A stretch of DNA of 64,000 nt, from contig NC_045148.1 of NCBI RefSeq assembly GCF_008831285.2, positions 18,221,002-18,285,001 on the forward strand, in the 5' to 3' direction. Below, in pieces: positions 25,222 to 37,069 of this stretch; the stretch's first letter is position 1, and the number at the start of each line of letters is the position of its first letter. This DNA is from Nymphaea colorata. Lineage: Eukaryota; Streptophyta; Magnoliopsida; Nymphaeales; Nymphaeaceae. Position numbers and translations under genes: made by a program. The notes beneath the pieces were generated by a model. The model was not told where the DNA came from. It worked only from the letters and a program-made list of their open reading frames with translations, and did no database searches.

Positions 25222-25698
25222 TAGGGGTGAACAACGAGCTCGAGCTCGAGCTCGACTTGTTAAAACTCGGCTCGTGTACGAGTTCGAGCTGAGTCATTTG
25301 CTTAATGAGTCAAGCTCGAGTTCATGAGTTGACTCGTTCAAATAATCGTGTCGAGTTCAAGTTCATTGAACTCGAACTGTTAAAGCTCGACTTGACTCAA
25401 AAATGATGTGTAGCGAAATATTAGACTCATTTTTAAGTTTTTACAAAAACTCATTCAAGTTTGTTGAGCCTTAATCGAGTCGAGCTCGATTTATGGCAAA
25501 GTAATAGTCGATATATTCAAACAAGTTTTTCGATCCTTAATCGAGTCGAGCTCGATTTATGGCAAAGTAATAGTCGATATATTCAAACAAGTTTTTCGAT
25601 CCTTAATCGAGTCGAGCTCGAGCTCAACACGCAATTTCCGAGTTGGGCGATTCTCGAGCTCGAGCTGGCGGGCTCGACTCGGCTCGTGTTCACCCCTA
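25222..25698. mobile_element. Non-autonomous hAT-like element with GAGCTCGAG motifs and internal 66-bp repeats
   Basis: Left end TAGGGGTGAACAACGAGC and the reverse complement of the right end TAGGGGTGAACACGAGCC form an inverted terminal repeat. The interior is dense in GAGCTCGAGCTCG. Three copies of a 66-bp unit start at 25469, 25535 and 25601, the third partial, beginning CCTTAATCGAGTCGAGCTCG. The flanks, CTTGCAAT and CTTGACTA, are only partly alike, so a clean 8-bp target duplication is not seen. The apparent open frame across the repeats is a by-product of the unit length being a multiple of three. Confidence 0.75.
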
Positions 25699-26205
25699 CT
25701 TGACTACTTTCAGTACCTTAAGGTGACGCTCTGGCGATACTTCAACTTGCATATTGATGCTCCTTCTTTTGTACCAAAGAGAGTTTTCGTTACAAGAGTT
25801 TGAAATGGAGACTAGCGGCCTGCAGCCTTCGCCCCATTCGGGAAGAAGACTAGCAATGTCAAGATAAGACAAGCCCGGTGACATCCACACTGATATCAAA
25901 GATTCAAAATCAAACAAGAATTGAAGCCAATATTGTCTCCAAATTCATCTTCTAAGTTAGAATAAAAATGTCAATATCTACATTGAAGATACAAGTTAGA
26001 GGGCTATATAGCATAAGCTTAATACAAGATCAGCCAAGATTTCTTGGCAAGGCTGCAGAGACCAGCAACTAATTAAACAACACTACAATTTTGACCATGC
26101 TTTGATCAAGTGCTTCTAGGAACCCATCTTCACCAGCAGGCATGCAATATCTCTACTGGATCTTGAATTGCGAAACCGGCCAATCTCAACTGTTCGGCGG
26201 TCAAA

Positions 26206-26340
26206 TTAGTCGTGCCAACACAGGAGAATGATGATGCATCGCCGGATTATATAAAGCCTGGTTCTCCGCTCCCGGAGAGATAACCCTAATCCTCTGCCGG
26301 AAAACCTTCTCCTTGGCGAGCCAACCGCTCCCATCTTCAT
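26206..26340 (-). CDS. DVL/RTFL small polypeptide, copy 2 (divergent)
   Basis: Forty-four codons, stop TAA at 26206-26208. It begins [17 protein letters not shown] and ends [17 protein letters not shown]. The reading frame is intact, but relative to copy 1 it changes SSKRRLSSR to [18 protein letters not shown] to GLSLRERRT, and VVM to III inside the family domain. The invariant RLYIIRRC...LLCWHD core is kept, which argues for purifying selection and against decay. A TATA box lies only 71 bp upstream of the ATG, against 132-148 bp in the other copies, because the leader is shorter. It is probably the oldest duplicate of the set. Confidence 0.9.
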   Translation of the reverse strand: MKMGAVGSPRRRFSGRGLGLSLRERRTRLYIIRRCIIILLCWHD

Positions 26341-26410
26341 GCCTGATCCCTCCATTGTTCAGACCTTGACTTCAATCAAAAGAAACCAACAAAAAGCAAG
26401 AAGGTGTTCC

Positions 26411-26456
26411 CTATATATAGGAGGGGGGCTAGGTGGGTGCGGTGGGGAGTGGACCA
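26411..26456 (-). promoter_or_regulatory. TATA box and conserved proximal block of DVL copy 2
   Basis: CTATATATAGG at 26411-26421, then CTAGGTGGGTGCGGTGGGGA and GTGGACC at 26429-26455. This block is preserved although the leader and coding sequence of this copy have drifted, which suggests functional constraint. The distal conserved block is at 26725-26752. Confidence 0.78.
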
Positions 26457-27098
26457 GGACTAGGGCTTAGTCGCCTAAAGTGCCAGCTGCAAGGTATGAA
26501 CATGCTGGTCTTTGTTGCCCCTCCACTAATTGAGACACGACCCACTTATATGATAGTCAACTCTCATACGTCCCGATGAACAAACATCTATTTTGTTAAA
26601 AAAACTTTGTTCTCCCTAGAATGTCAAGAGAAGCAAATGATGTATATGTTAATGTAATATATTAGTGGGTGGGTTATTGATTTAGTGTAAATGATGTTCT
26701 TACGCTTCCACCATAGGTTCTCAGTCCCAATGTGAATGTCACCGGGTTGGATTTACGAAGGACTTTGCTGTCGTGGACATGGCTTGGAAGTTGTAGCTAT
26801 CTCAACACACACAAATATATACGTTTATTTAGTTAAGGCTTTCTAGCTTTTGTCCTACTCTCAATCACCAGATGCAATACATATGGATACATAATATGAT
26901 GTGAGAGGTCGGAGGATTTCTCCATTCAAACTGGAAGGACAGATATATATATAGGAGCTGAAATCCGTTGCCCAGTTCACCCTCTGCCCAATCTTGCATT
27001 GAGTGGGTGTGATTAAATACGTTGTTCGATACAATATATTTGACAGTATGTTGAGAGAGGATGGAAGATTTTTCCGTTCAAACTTGAAGGAAAAATCC

Positions 27099-27138
<40 letters not shown>

Positions 27139-28974
27139 TTTATGGATCTGATTTTAAGAGTGATTTGTTAAGAAACATACATTAAACTAATAATGTTTTA
27201 TAAATAGCAACTCTTATTACATCAAAATTTGATAGTAGAAAAATCAATTTTTTATTTTACAAAAATAACTTGAATTTTAAAACATGATTTACACTAAATT
27301 ATTGTTTATAAATGTATTAGAAGGTTCACAGTTTGTTTAAAATACCTTTTAGTATAGATTTAAGAGGTATAGTTTTCGTCCCCTACTAAAACAGTACTCT
27401 CTCTCTCTCGAATATATATATATATATATATATATGGGTCTGAAGAGGCTCTCCTCAAAAGAATTGCTTGTTGAGCCCCATGCTTCAGGCTGTATGTGAA
27501 CGCTACCATGCTTTATTTTTCCCGAGAAGAAATGGGGCGGAAGCTCATCGAACTCCACGCCTGTAAGACGAGAAGTTAGAACTGCTCAACCTCTTCTTTT
27601 TTATGCAAGCGAGGAAAACAACTCCACAATTTATTCTTTTAATGTCTCACGGCCATTGACCTCACAACTTCATTAAATATTGCTTAGCACACACTTCCTT
27701 TTTTTTTTTTTTCATCGTTGTTTTTGTTTTTTAAAAAGAAGATGTCTGCCAAATTCATATCCAAATACAGGTCCAAGTTCAAACTAAAAATATGGTTCTC
27801 CTTTTTTTGTTTAAAAATTTGATGAAAGTACTGTTGGTGTGAAAACCATACATGTCCATATCCATGTTGAAAAAAATTCTGAAAATAGTGCATTTTAAAG
27901 AAATTATACGAAAAAAGATCCAGATCAGAATCTGAAAATTCGGATTTGTGAGGGGGTTGGATCTAGAACATGTAATACATTTGGGGCCGGGTCTACTCAC
28001 AATCAGATCCGAAACAGCCAAAGAAATGACAAATTAACCCCATTTTCTAGATCCAACCCATTTCCAACCCTAGTCGTAATCCGGACTCGAGTGATATATG
28101 TATCCGATCCGTTCTCGATTGCGCAAAAATCATGTGACTATGTTCCCAAGCCCTAATTGCATGGGCCTACAGTTGGTCAAGTGCCAACCTGCCCAATTGC
28201 TTAAACCCGTGGCTCATTTTTGTCTATCTCTAGACAGACCAGCACCACCCAAGAACAAATTTAGGGTTTCACTACTGCTTTCTCTCCCTAAAACAATTGA
28301 GGCAAGAAACAACAGTCATTTTTGCACTGTCCTTTGGTGTTATATTAGAGGACTGTCTCTTTGAGCTCCCCAATGAGGAGACAGGCCAATGCCTCAACTC
28401 AATTTCCCATGCCTGCTCCTCATGGCTCTGTTGATGATGAATGACATTGTTGAAGAAGAAGATGATGATGATTAGGGTGGTGGTGGTGACATATGACCTG
28501 TTTATAATTGTGGGGGGCTCACTTTACATAGGCGCTAGAGTGGGAGACATGGTCCTGTCCTACAAATTAAGGACACCCTTGTCAGGATGTGCCCTAGGAT
28601 GCAATCTATGGGCATCTACTCATATAATTCAATTCACTAAGTGTTACGGACTAGACCCAAACCCTATTGTGAGATATCAATCGCTGACATAAATAGTATA
28701 TATGCAACACCCCAGCCCACTCCCATGCCGGGCTCGGGCTCTTGGTTTGACTGATTCTAACCTGACTCCAAACAGTTTCTGTTCAAACCCTAAAAATGGT
28801 AGGTTTGGACTTATAAGTGAGAATAGAAAAACATTGCAAGTCGTATATTATTATTTTTTGTTCTTTGGTAAGTTTCAGAAAACTGTATGAAAGCTTATGA
28901 CCTGATAGAAACTGAAGATAGTTTCCTTTTTTTTTTTTGGTTAATGTAAACCTTTTGTGTTCCTAATGTTTCCA
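26457..28974. other. Upstream region of DVL copy 2 and intergenic DNA
   Basis: Up to about 27680 this is the DVL unit 2 upstream region. Two similar tracts, ATTTCTCCATTCAAACTGGA near 26916 and a relative near 27068, each stand next to TA repeats. From 27680 to 28974 I see no gene, only AT-rich sequence with short frames. Confidence 0.5.
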
Positions 28975-29735
28975 ATAAAATTATGGAGCACATTCTTGGA
29001 ACTTATGGTAATTAGGGTGCACCCACTTGGATAAATGTGGTTGAATATGAATTATTGCCAACTTAATAAACTTGGGAGTCCTTTTCATACACAGAAGAAA
29101 GCTTGAAGTATGATCACTAATTGCCAGCTACCATTGATTAAATAAAGATGTGTGAGAATGATAAGACTTGAAATAAGCCAAAACTAGAAATGAAAGCCTC
29201 TCTGCAGATTTCATGTCATGCTCCAATTTCTTTTGTCTCCAAAATCATTCATTTCACGTGTTTGGATCTGTAGGCTTATCGAGCCATCATAGCCATGAAG
29301 CTTTAGAGTAGGACAACCAAGTCTACGGCTAGATTTGCCACTTATGCTTGTCTAGGCGAAAGGTTGTTTTATATTTTTTTGATATATATTGACATTGGTT
29401 TGTGAACCGAATCACAAGGCTGGTGATTTGGTGAATCGGCCGATTCACCGATTTAGTGAATTGGTTGTGAACCAGTCAAAAGTATTAAAAGAATCATTTC
29501 TAAAAAATAAAGAAAAAACGTATAGAAAATGCCTAAGTATTTTCTCCGTTTTCTAGAAAAGCATGCTTTGCTTTGTCTTAAATGCTAAGTAAGCACTCTC
29601 CCAAGTCTCAAAGCCTGTACTACCTCATCAAAATAAGGGAAAACTTTGACATATAGAAACAATCCGGTCGAAAAGAAAGCATCTCGAACACGTTCACAGG
29701 ACGCTGCATGGACACGTTTGTGGAACATTATATTC

Positions 29736-29900
29736 CAGTAGCGGAGTCAGAAAAATTCGTTGGAGAAGCATTTGTTTAAAAAATACTTAAATCTAATGGG
29801 GCTCTTATATACATAATGATAAATATTTAAGATTCTCATTTAAAAATAAAGAACTTTTAAGAGACTGGTGTGAGCAAGTGACAATGTGGCTATGCCACTG
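29736..29900. mobile_element. Small non-autonomous hAT-like insertion in segment A
   Basis: Present in segment A but absent from B and C at the same place. Its ends are CAGTAGCGGAGTC and, in reverse complement, CAGTGGCATAGCC, resembling the CAGTGGCG...-type ends of plant hAT relatives. Flanking octamers TTATATTC and CTACATTC match at six of eight positions, consistent with an aged 8-bp target duplication. Confidence 0.5.
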
Positions 29901-30830
29901 CTACATTCTAAAGAACACATCGTTCCTATTACCCAACCGCCCTTTTGGTGTTGCATTGAATATTTTTTTTAGAAGAAATCAGAAAGTGAATAAATGACAA
30001 AAGAATCTAGCAAGTCTAAAATTGAAATTGTCAGATCTCAACATGAATGTTAATGGTGAGGATTTGAATCTGAATCGCATTAGTCAGATTGCATTGTATC
30101 CAGTTTGTGATCGAATTCATTTTTTGTGCCGAATTTTCTTACTGGATCTAATGGGCATCAAGATTCTATTACTTGTAACAATTCAAACACAGTTTCGTAC
30201 ATTCACTTCTGGATTTGATTCTGAGTTGCATTAGTTTGGAAATTTAGATCCACTCGTAGATCCACAAATATCTCTGATCTCCGACCAACCGTGGTAATAA
30301 GGGCGTGTTTGAGATGCTTAGATAAGGAGTCTGGGACACCTTGTTTAAGATGCTTTTCTCAACAACTGCTGGAGAAGAAGTGTCTCAATTGTAGGTTTGC
30401 GAGACTGTCCATTAAAAAGCAAATTTTTGAAGAAACATGTAAAACATCTCATCAACACCATGGATCTCAACTCATCTTCCATTAGAATTAGAACAAAAAC
30501 ACAACTATTTACACTCAAGAAATAAGTCAGTAGCCTAGAACAGGCTAATACAAAAAGGATCAGTCATCTCATCAGGATTTTCCGACAACCGGAAACTACA
30601 AAGAGTAGTATGTACACCTTTGGTTGCAAAAAAATCAACCACTTTCCGATCTAATTCTTCTACTCCATAGCTCATTCAGCAAAGGCCAGACTCAAGAAGC
30701 ATTGAAAGCAGCCCAAAAAGAGTCAATACTCAATCTTTCTAACAAAACTCTCAAAGGCTGGCCCATGGCACGGCTCCCTGGCTAGAGAGCTTGCCTTTAC
30801 AAAAATCGTTTCGGGTTGGTTCGGCTCGAA

Positions 30831-30965
30831 TTAGTCATGCCAGCAAAGGAGCATGACGACGCATTGCCGGATAATGTAGAGTCGGGCTCTCTGTTCCCTG
30901 AGAGCTCCTCCAAGTCCTCTGCTGGACAACCTTCTCTTTGATGAGCCAACTGCTCCCATCTTCAT
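30831..30965 (-). CDS. DVL/RTFL small polypeptide, copy 3
   Basis: Forty-four codons, stop TAA at 30831-30833, ATG at 30965. N-terminus [18 protein letters not shown]-terminus [17 protein letters not shown]. The protein differs from copy 1 by I to L in GGALREQ and by R to Q in IIRQC. It is identical to the protein of copy 4 apart from two extra N-terminal residues. The TATA box lies 147 bp upstream and the 3' flank is shared with copy 4 over hundreds of bases. Intact small-peptide gene; expected role in restraining directional cell proliferation (family knowledge). Confidence 0.93.
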   Translation of the reverse strand: MKMGAVGSSKRRLSSRGLGGALREQRARLYIIRQCVVMLLCWHD

Positions 30966-31111
30966 GGCTGATCTTTCTCTTGGTGAACCTTAACTTGAAC
31001 CAAATAAGACCAAGTTGGTTCTGTGTAAGATCTATCAGAGTGCCTGTGATTCAGATGATGACACAAACTGATTGGGGTGGAGTACTGCTTGAGAAGAGGA
31101 AGAAGGTACCT

Positions 31112-31158
31112 CTATATATAGGAAACAGGACTAGGTGGGTGCAGTGGGGAGTGGACCA
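31112..31158 (-). promoter_or_regulatory. TATA box and conserved proximal block of DVL copy 3
   Basis: CTATATATAGG at 31112-31122 and CTAGGTGGGTGCAGTGGGGA plus GTGGACC at 31131-31157. A further conserved stretch, GAGACAAAACCCTATATATG, follows at 31204-31223, and the distal block CCCCATGTAAATGTCACTAG is at 31377-31396. Confidence 0.8.
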
Positions 31159-32340
31159 AGGCTGACTACGGCAAGCAAGAGTGCCTATCGCCATCCACTA
31201 CTTGAGACAAAACCCTATATATGGCTGCCAACTTGCTTAATTAAGAAAAAAAAGTACTGCAATTCAGCTTCTTTAATTCATTTCAATCTACTTGAATGCC
31301 AAGTGGTGCTCTTAGATTTATATATACTTTGGGTGTGAAAAGCAATGTTTTGAAACATCCATCCCTTATTTCTATTCCCCATGTAAATGTCACTAGGTTG
31401 AACCTAAGGCACGGAACAGAACTAGAGAATCGAGTTTAGTTTTTATTTCTCCTCAAGGGAAGTTCGACTGCTGGGTGTGGTTTCCTTGTGTTGAAGCCCA
31501 TGTCCTATGGTAACAATATAACTTGATTAAACACTAGGGTTTTGCTTTCAATATTGTCCCAAGAGGGGATGGGACCAAACCTCGTTAAAGCTGGTGCTGG
31601 TTCGCATGCATGGTCCCTTGAATGACAAGTGAATTGAACTAAAACTTCATCTTTCCAACTATCTTTTTGTTTTTCTGCAGCAAGCATGGAAAACTGTTGC
31701 TGGTTTTATTCTCTGGTTGTCTCATGGTTGTTGGCCTCGTCGTTTCTCCTCCCATATATTCCTTTGTACCTTTCTGTTAGAATTAAAACTAAGCCTGGGC
31801 ACCGGGCCGGGCCGCCGCTAGGTACCCGGTACCCAGCCCGCCATGGGCCCGGGCCTTGACAAAATAGTTTTCGGGCTTAATTTATCGGGCTCGGCCCGGC
31901 CCGGTAATTAACGGGTCGGGCGGACATGGTTTGTTTGTTTTTTTTTCAATAAAATGAACTTAGAGATTTAAGAACTTAGGTTTTTTTTTCCTCTTTTTGT
32001 TTCATTACGAAATTTAAGAGCATATATCACACCCTCTTTTTCTTTCTTGTGCGACGGGTGTTTGTTTGCTTGCGTGGACTTATGCTTATGCAGAAACAAC
32101 ATGCTTGGTCATGGATTGATGGAGGGTTAGGTTTGCTGCTGCATTTGCAAGCCAATGCACAAACATAAATGTAGATTTGGTAAATAGACAAGGAAACATT
32201 TAAATACAAAAACATGTATTCATTGGCCAAATGTTGGTAATTTGTTGACATTGTATCAGTCAAGAAAACAGGTATGGCTGGGCCTTGGTTTTTTTTACTA
32301 GTATAATTTCTTGCTTTTGTTATTCTCTTAAGTGCACATG

Positions 32341-32445
32341 CTTCACATGTTACAAGGACATTAAATATCTTAACACATTCTACAAGAATGTGGAATCCTA
32401 AGAGACTCCTCTTCAAGGTGCTGGTGAAGGGTTTATATTTTAACA
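32341..32445 (-). repeat. Truncated 3' LTR of the copia element
   Basis: Corresponds to 37321-37424 of the 5' LTR. On the minus strand it starts TGTTAAAATATAAA right after the purine-rich GAAGGAGGG tract. The remaining ~355 bp are missing and replaced by unrelated DNA. Confidence 0.85.
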
Positions 32446-32505
32446 CCCTCCTTCAAGTTGTGCATGGTTTTGCACCATGTACAACTTGCTTTTTAGAAAC
32501 CAGAA

Positions 32506-35500
32506 TCATTCATTTGTTAATCCTTTTGTATATAAGTCTTCAACTTGTTCATTTGTACGAACATAAATAGGTTGAATCTCCTTGTCTTCCACCTTTTGTC
32601 TAACAAAGTGTTGATCAATCTCAATGTGCTTTGTTCGACCATGTTGTATGGGATTAAAGACAATGTTAATAGCGCTTTGATTATCGCACATTAACATTGA
32701 CTTTTAATCTTTTCTCCAATGTTTTCTAGCAAATGTCTAACCCATGTAACTTCAATAGTACCTGCAGCCATGCATCTGTATTCAGCTTCAGTGCTGAATC
32801 TTGCTACTGCCTTTTGCTTTCGACAACTCCAAGACACAAGGTTACGTCTAATGAAAATACGAAAACCAGAAATGGACTTTCTTTGATCGGGATCTCCAGC
32901 CCAATCTGCATCTGTGAATGTCATAAGTTGATGTCCAGTAGTTATATTTTTACTAAGCCATCTCCTGCTATCCCTTTAAGATATCTTAATATTCTTTTGA
33001 CAACATCCATGTGAGTATCTCTAGGTGCATGCATAAATTGAGATACTTGATTCACAGCATAACTAGTCTAGTAAATGTAAAATATTGAAGTGCCCCAACA
33101 ATACTTCGATATTGCATAGGATCTTCATATAACTCCCCATCCTGAGCACTTAGTCTTTGATTTAGAACACTAGGAGTTCCAACAGGCTTACAATAATACA
33201 TACCTGACTTTTTCAGCAGATCCAACGTGTATTTCTGTTGTGTCAATGTGAGACAATTATTGTGCCTATCAATCTCCACTCCAAGAAAGAATCGTAAATC
33301 ACCAAGCTCTTTCATTTGAAGTTTTGCATCATCAAAACTTTAGCTTCTTCTATGTGTTTTTCTGAATTGCCTGTGATAACAATATCATCAACATATATAA
33401 GAAGTAAAGTAAATATGTTTTTCTTTCGATAAATGAAAAGAGAGTGATCTAAAGGACATCTCCGAAAACCACATTCTTGAATCTTGTAGGAGAAACTGTC
33501 AAACCACGAACGTGAGGCCTATTTAAGTCCATAAATGGATTTTCTTAGTTTGCAAACCCATGCATGAGAGTCTCCTTTCGTGTATCCTAGAGGTTGTTCC
33601 ATATACACTTCCTTCATTAAATCACCATGAAGAAAAGCATTCTTTACGTCCATTTGATGTAGTTTCCATCCATATTCAACTGCCAATGATATAACACGCG
33701 AATTGTTTCCATTTTGATTACAGGGCTGAATGTCTCATCATAATCTTCTCCATATTGTTGTGTAAACCCTTTTGCTACTAACCTTGTTTTGTGTCTTTTT
33801 ATGTTGCCGTCAGGTTTATATTTAATTTTGTATGCCCATTTGGAGCACACTACATTCTTTTCGTGTGGCCTCGAAACGATCTCCCATGTTCCACATTCAT
33901 GCAAGGCTTCCATTTCTTCTTTCATAGCTTTTCTCCAATGATGTCATTTTGATGCTTGATCAAATGAAGTAGGTTCTTCCTCCTTGCCAACTTTTGCTAT
34001 GAATAACTGAAAATCAAGTGATAAAGAATCATAGCTAACCCACCTGTGAATGGAATGACGAATGCGTTGGGATCTTCTAAGGTGAAGCATGTTGTCTTCT
34101 TCACTGTGAGCATCTCTGTCCCTTAGTCATTGACTGTAGATAAGACCCGAATTCCGATGTGCATCGTTGCTCTGTTCTTCATTATTGTTTTCGTGATGAC
34201 TTGATGACTGTGTTGGATCTTCTTGATTTTCACTTTGAGCCATATCCGACGGTTGTATTGCTCTCTCTGGATGTTCATTTTGAGGCACATCATTTTCTAT
34301 AACAGGATCTGCATTGAATAACTGTGTACTGGTCCAAGGATCATAAGATTGAATGGTCATAGGCATTTCATTTGTATTATCAAAACTATGTTCATCAAAA
34401 ATGACATTTCTTGAAGTTTTAATACGTTTAGTTGTTGGATCATAACATCGAAAACCTTTATATTCATCAGCATATTCAACGAATCTACATTGAATAGCTT
34501 TGTCTTGAAACTTGTTCTTCAAGGCAGCATCAACGTGAACATAGCATACACAACAAAAAACCTTCAAGTTCTTGTAATCAGGTTGTTTGCCTAAGAGTGT
34601 AAAATATGGCGATTTAGACATCAAGAGTGTCATAGGCAAACAATTTATTATGTATACAGTAGTATGGAAGGCTTCAGTCCACAAGAAAATGGGCACATTA
34701 GTATCATGCATCATGCTCATGGCGCTTTCAACTATATGTCGATGTTTCCGCTCAACTACACCATTTTGTTGTGGTGTGTAAGGGCAGGAAATTTGTCTAG
34801 TTATCCCTTTTTCACGTAGAAATTCAATAAAATCAAGCGAAGAATATTCTCCCCCTCCATCACATTGAAAATGCACTACATTGGATGAAAATTTGGTTTG
34901 AATCATGACATAGAAGTTTCGAAATATGTGGGGTACTTCTGATTTGTGTTTCATGAAGTAAATTCAGGTGAAACGTGAGTAAGAGTCAATGAATAAGACA
35001 TAATATCTTGACCCAGACATGAAATCAATAGGGACTGACCCCCATACATCAGAAAAAATAGTTTCAAAAGGTTTGGAAGCCCTTTGATTTATATTATGGA
35101 AAGGTAAAACATGACTCTTACAAAGTCCACAACTTGAACATTTTTTGACACTTAAAGTAAGATGTAAGCTTGATCTTGGAATGAGACTATCTGTGACAAG
35201 TTTTTCAATGAAATGTCGACCACAGTGTCTTAGCCTACTATGCTACAGATCAGACTCCAAAAATTGGTTATGGCCCCTTACTTTTGATTGAAAATGGCAA
35301 GAACTTGGCACTGATGACGTATTATGAGAAAGAGAAAATGTCTTCAATCCTATATCAAAATATCAAAAGTGGATGAATCCTTGGGTAGACATTCCTTGAG
35401 GACCTACATATTCCCTTGGCGCTCCCCTCTAGTGAACATTTTCTTCGTTTGGAGGTCCTTGACATAGACAGAAGAAGGTGTGAATTCAACAGAAGAACTT

Positions 35501-36744
35501 GTATCATCAATGAGTTTAGAAATGGATATGATGTTCTTTTTTATATTGGGAGCAAGAACAACATTAGACAGTGATAGAGACGAAGATGACAATGGAATAT
35601 GTGCATTTCCAATATGTGTAATGGGATGAGATTTTTTATCACCTGTTATAATGCAATTTCTACCGTAATGAGGGGATAAGTTAGTCAATTTACCTGCACT
35701 TCCTGTCACATGAGTAGCTGCACCTGAATCCAAGAACCATTCTACCTGCTCATTTTGCTTTATAGTCATCTTTAATAATACAGTCATCAATAATTGTTGC
35801 ATATCTTCAGCAATGGATTTAGAACTTTGTCCTCCTTGTTTATAATCATGTCTTACCCCTTTGTTTTTATTTTGAGGATTAAACCAACACTGTGCCTTCA
35901 TGTGCCCTTTCTTGTTGCACTGAAAACAAATTGGTATTTTTCTTGAAGTATCCAAAGGAGACATACCTTGTTTATGTGGTGTTGGTAGAATGCCACGACC
36001 ACCATGGTTGGAGTTCCCATGGCTCTTACCAAACTTTACATTCATAGCCAACACATTTTGGGAATTCCCTTGATCAGTCCTTTTAATGACTCTTTTCATA
36101 TTCATTTCGTGTTGGATAAGTTTACCTTGTAGTTCGTTGAAGGAAGGCAGGACAGAAAAGACCTCAAGAGCTGTAATAAAAGCATGATAATCATGCCCAA
36201 GTCCATTCAAGGTTTGCTGCACCTTTTCCTTATCAGAAATGTTATTCTATGATGCAGCAAATTGGTCTGCGACGGCCTTAATACGCCCCAAATAATTCAT
36301 GATAGATGTTGAACCTTTGCTCAAATTCTGAAATTCTTTCTTTAAGTACATAATTCGAGCTTCTGATATTTGGGAAAATGTATCAGAAAGGGTTTTCCAT
36401 AATTCTTCTGCAGTACAATCATCAAAAACTGAAAGTAACACTTGTTGAGATAAAGTGGACAAAATATACGCAACCAGACTTTGGTCACGTCTCATCCACA
36501 TAGCATGTTCAGGATTGCTGCCTTCATGAACAACAATAACTTCTCCTACCTCATTTTTTATTTCCTGCAAAACAGATATTGGTGGAGTCTTTGTTGAACC
36601 ATCGAGATGTCCAAAGAGGCCTTGACTTTTTATGAAAGGCATGATTTGCCTTTTCCAGATTAGATAATTCTCATGGTTGAGTTTTTCTTTAATAAGGTGA
36701 GGAAGAAAACTTGAGGACATGCCAGAATGCAAAAGGTTTTCCAT
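32506..36744 (-). pseudogene. Broken copia gag-pol
   Basis: Gag begins with MENLLHSGMSSSF at 36744 and is interrupted near 36247. A following stretch (36222-35404) carries a CCHC zinc knuckle CFQCNKKGHMKAQC and the protease site WFLDSGAATH. An integrase core (34954-34127) shows DGGGEYSS and the PQQNGVVERKH motif. Reverse transcriptase is split between about 33925-33644 and 33315-33052. RNase H (32924-32506) shows TDADWAGD and ADLYTKGL-like ends. Frames change between these pieces, so several stops and frameshifts are fixed. It encodes no complete polyprotein. Confidence 0.92.
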
Positions 36745-36950
36745 AACAACAGAAAGGAATGGTATATAAGTAGAAGATGAGAGGGAAAGAAGACACGATA
36801 TAACAAGATGTGTCCTTAGGTAAGCAAGAAGAAAAAGGAACAAGAATTGCGCAAGAGAAAAGTAAATTCAGGATAGAGACAAGATGAGAAAAAAGTTTTA
36901 AACAGATCAGACCTGTTTGAGCATTTCGTTTGGTAGAGATAACGTAACCT

Positions 36951-36963
36951 GGCTCTGATACCA
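36951..36963 (-). other. Copia primer-binding site
   Basis: TGGTATCAGAGCC on the minus strand, directly after the LTR terminus ...ATCA, complementary to the 3' end of initiator tRNA-Met as in most plant copia elements. Confidence 0.9.
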
Positions 36964-37013
36964 TGATAAAAATCTAGCACCAATATCTATAACCAGAAAA
37001 CAGTACTTACGCA

Positions 37014-37069
<56 letters not shown>

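Larger units (their letters stand above)
25939..27680 (-). repeat. DVL repeat unit 2 (most diverged)
   Basis: It contains the 3' flank, DVL copy 2, the TATA/CTAGGTGGGTGC block, the conserved distal block near 26725-26752, and a weaker match to the far block near 27600-27670 (AATGTCTCACGGCCATTGACCTC). TA microsatellites occur at 27103-27135 and 27412-27435. Confidence 0.65.
28975..31789 (-). repeat. Segmental duplication copy A (contains DVL copy 3)
   Basis: First of three direct, colinear segments (A; B 38085-41889; C 41890-44520). Landmarks in order are GGAGCACATTCTTGGAACTT, AAGCTTGAAGTATGATCA, TAAGACTTGAAATAA, CTCCCAAGTCTCAAAG, GGGACACCTTGTTTAAGATG, the DVL gene and GGTTGTTGGCCTC. The last 1.3 kb (30481-31789) is almost identical to 40141-41457. 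Segment A was later cut by the hAT-type element at 31790-37705 and resumes at 37706. Confidence 0.88.

Noticed and set aside
30291-30485. Small cysteine-containing frame downstream of DVL copy 3 (and its counterpart at 39963-40145)
   Set aside because: The frame is not preserved among segments A, B and C: residues drift with indels and copy 5 lacks it. It is duplicated noncoding DNA.
31790-32340. GGGCC-rich stretch as a CpG-island promoter
   Set aside because: The mirrored stretch at 37430-37705, inverted ends and target duplication explain it as transposon subterminal repeats.
32027-32446. 139-codon minus-strand frame at the left side of the hAT element
   Set aside because: It spans the LTR remnant and unrelated sequence; no domain is recognisable.
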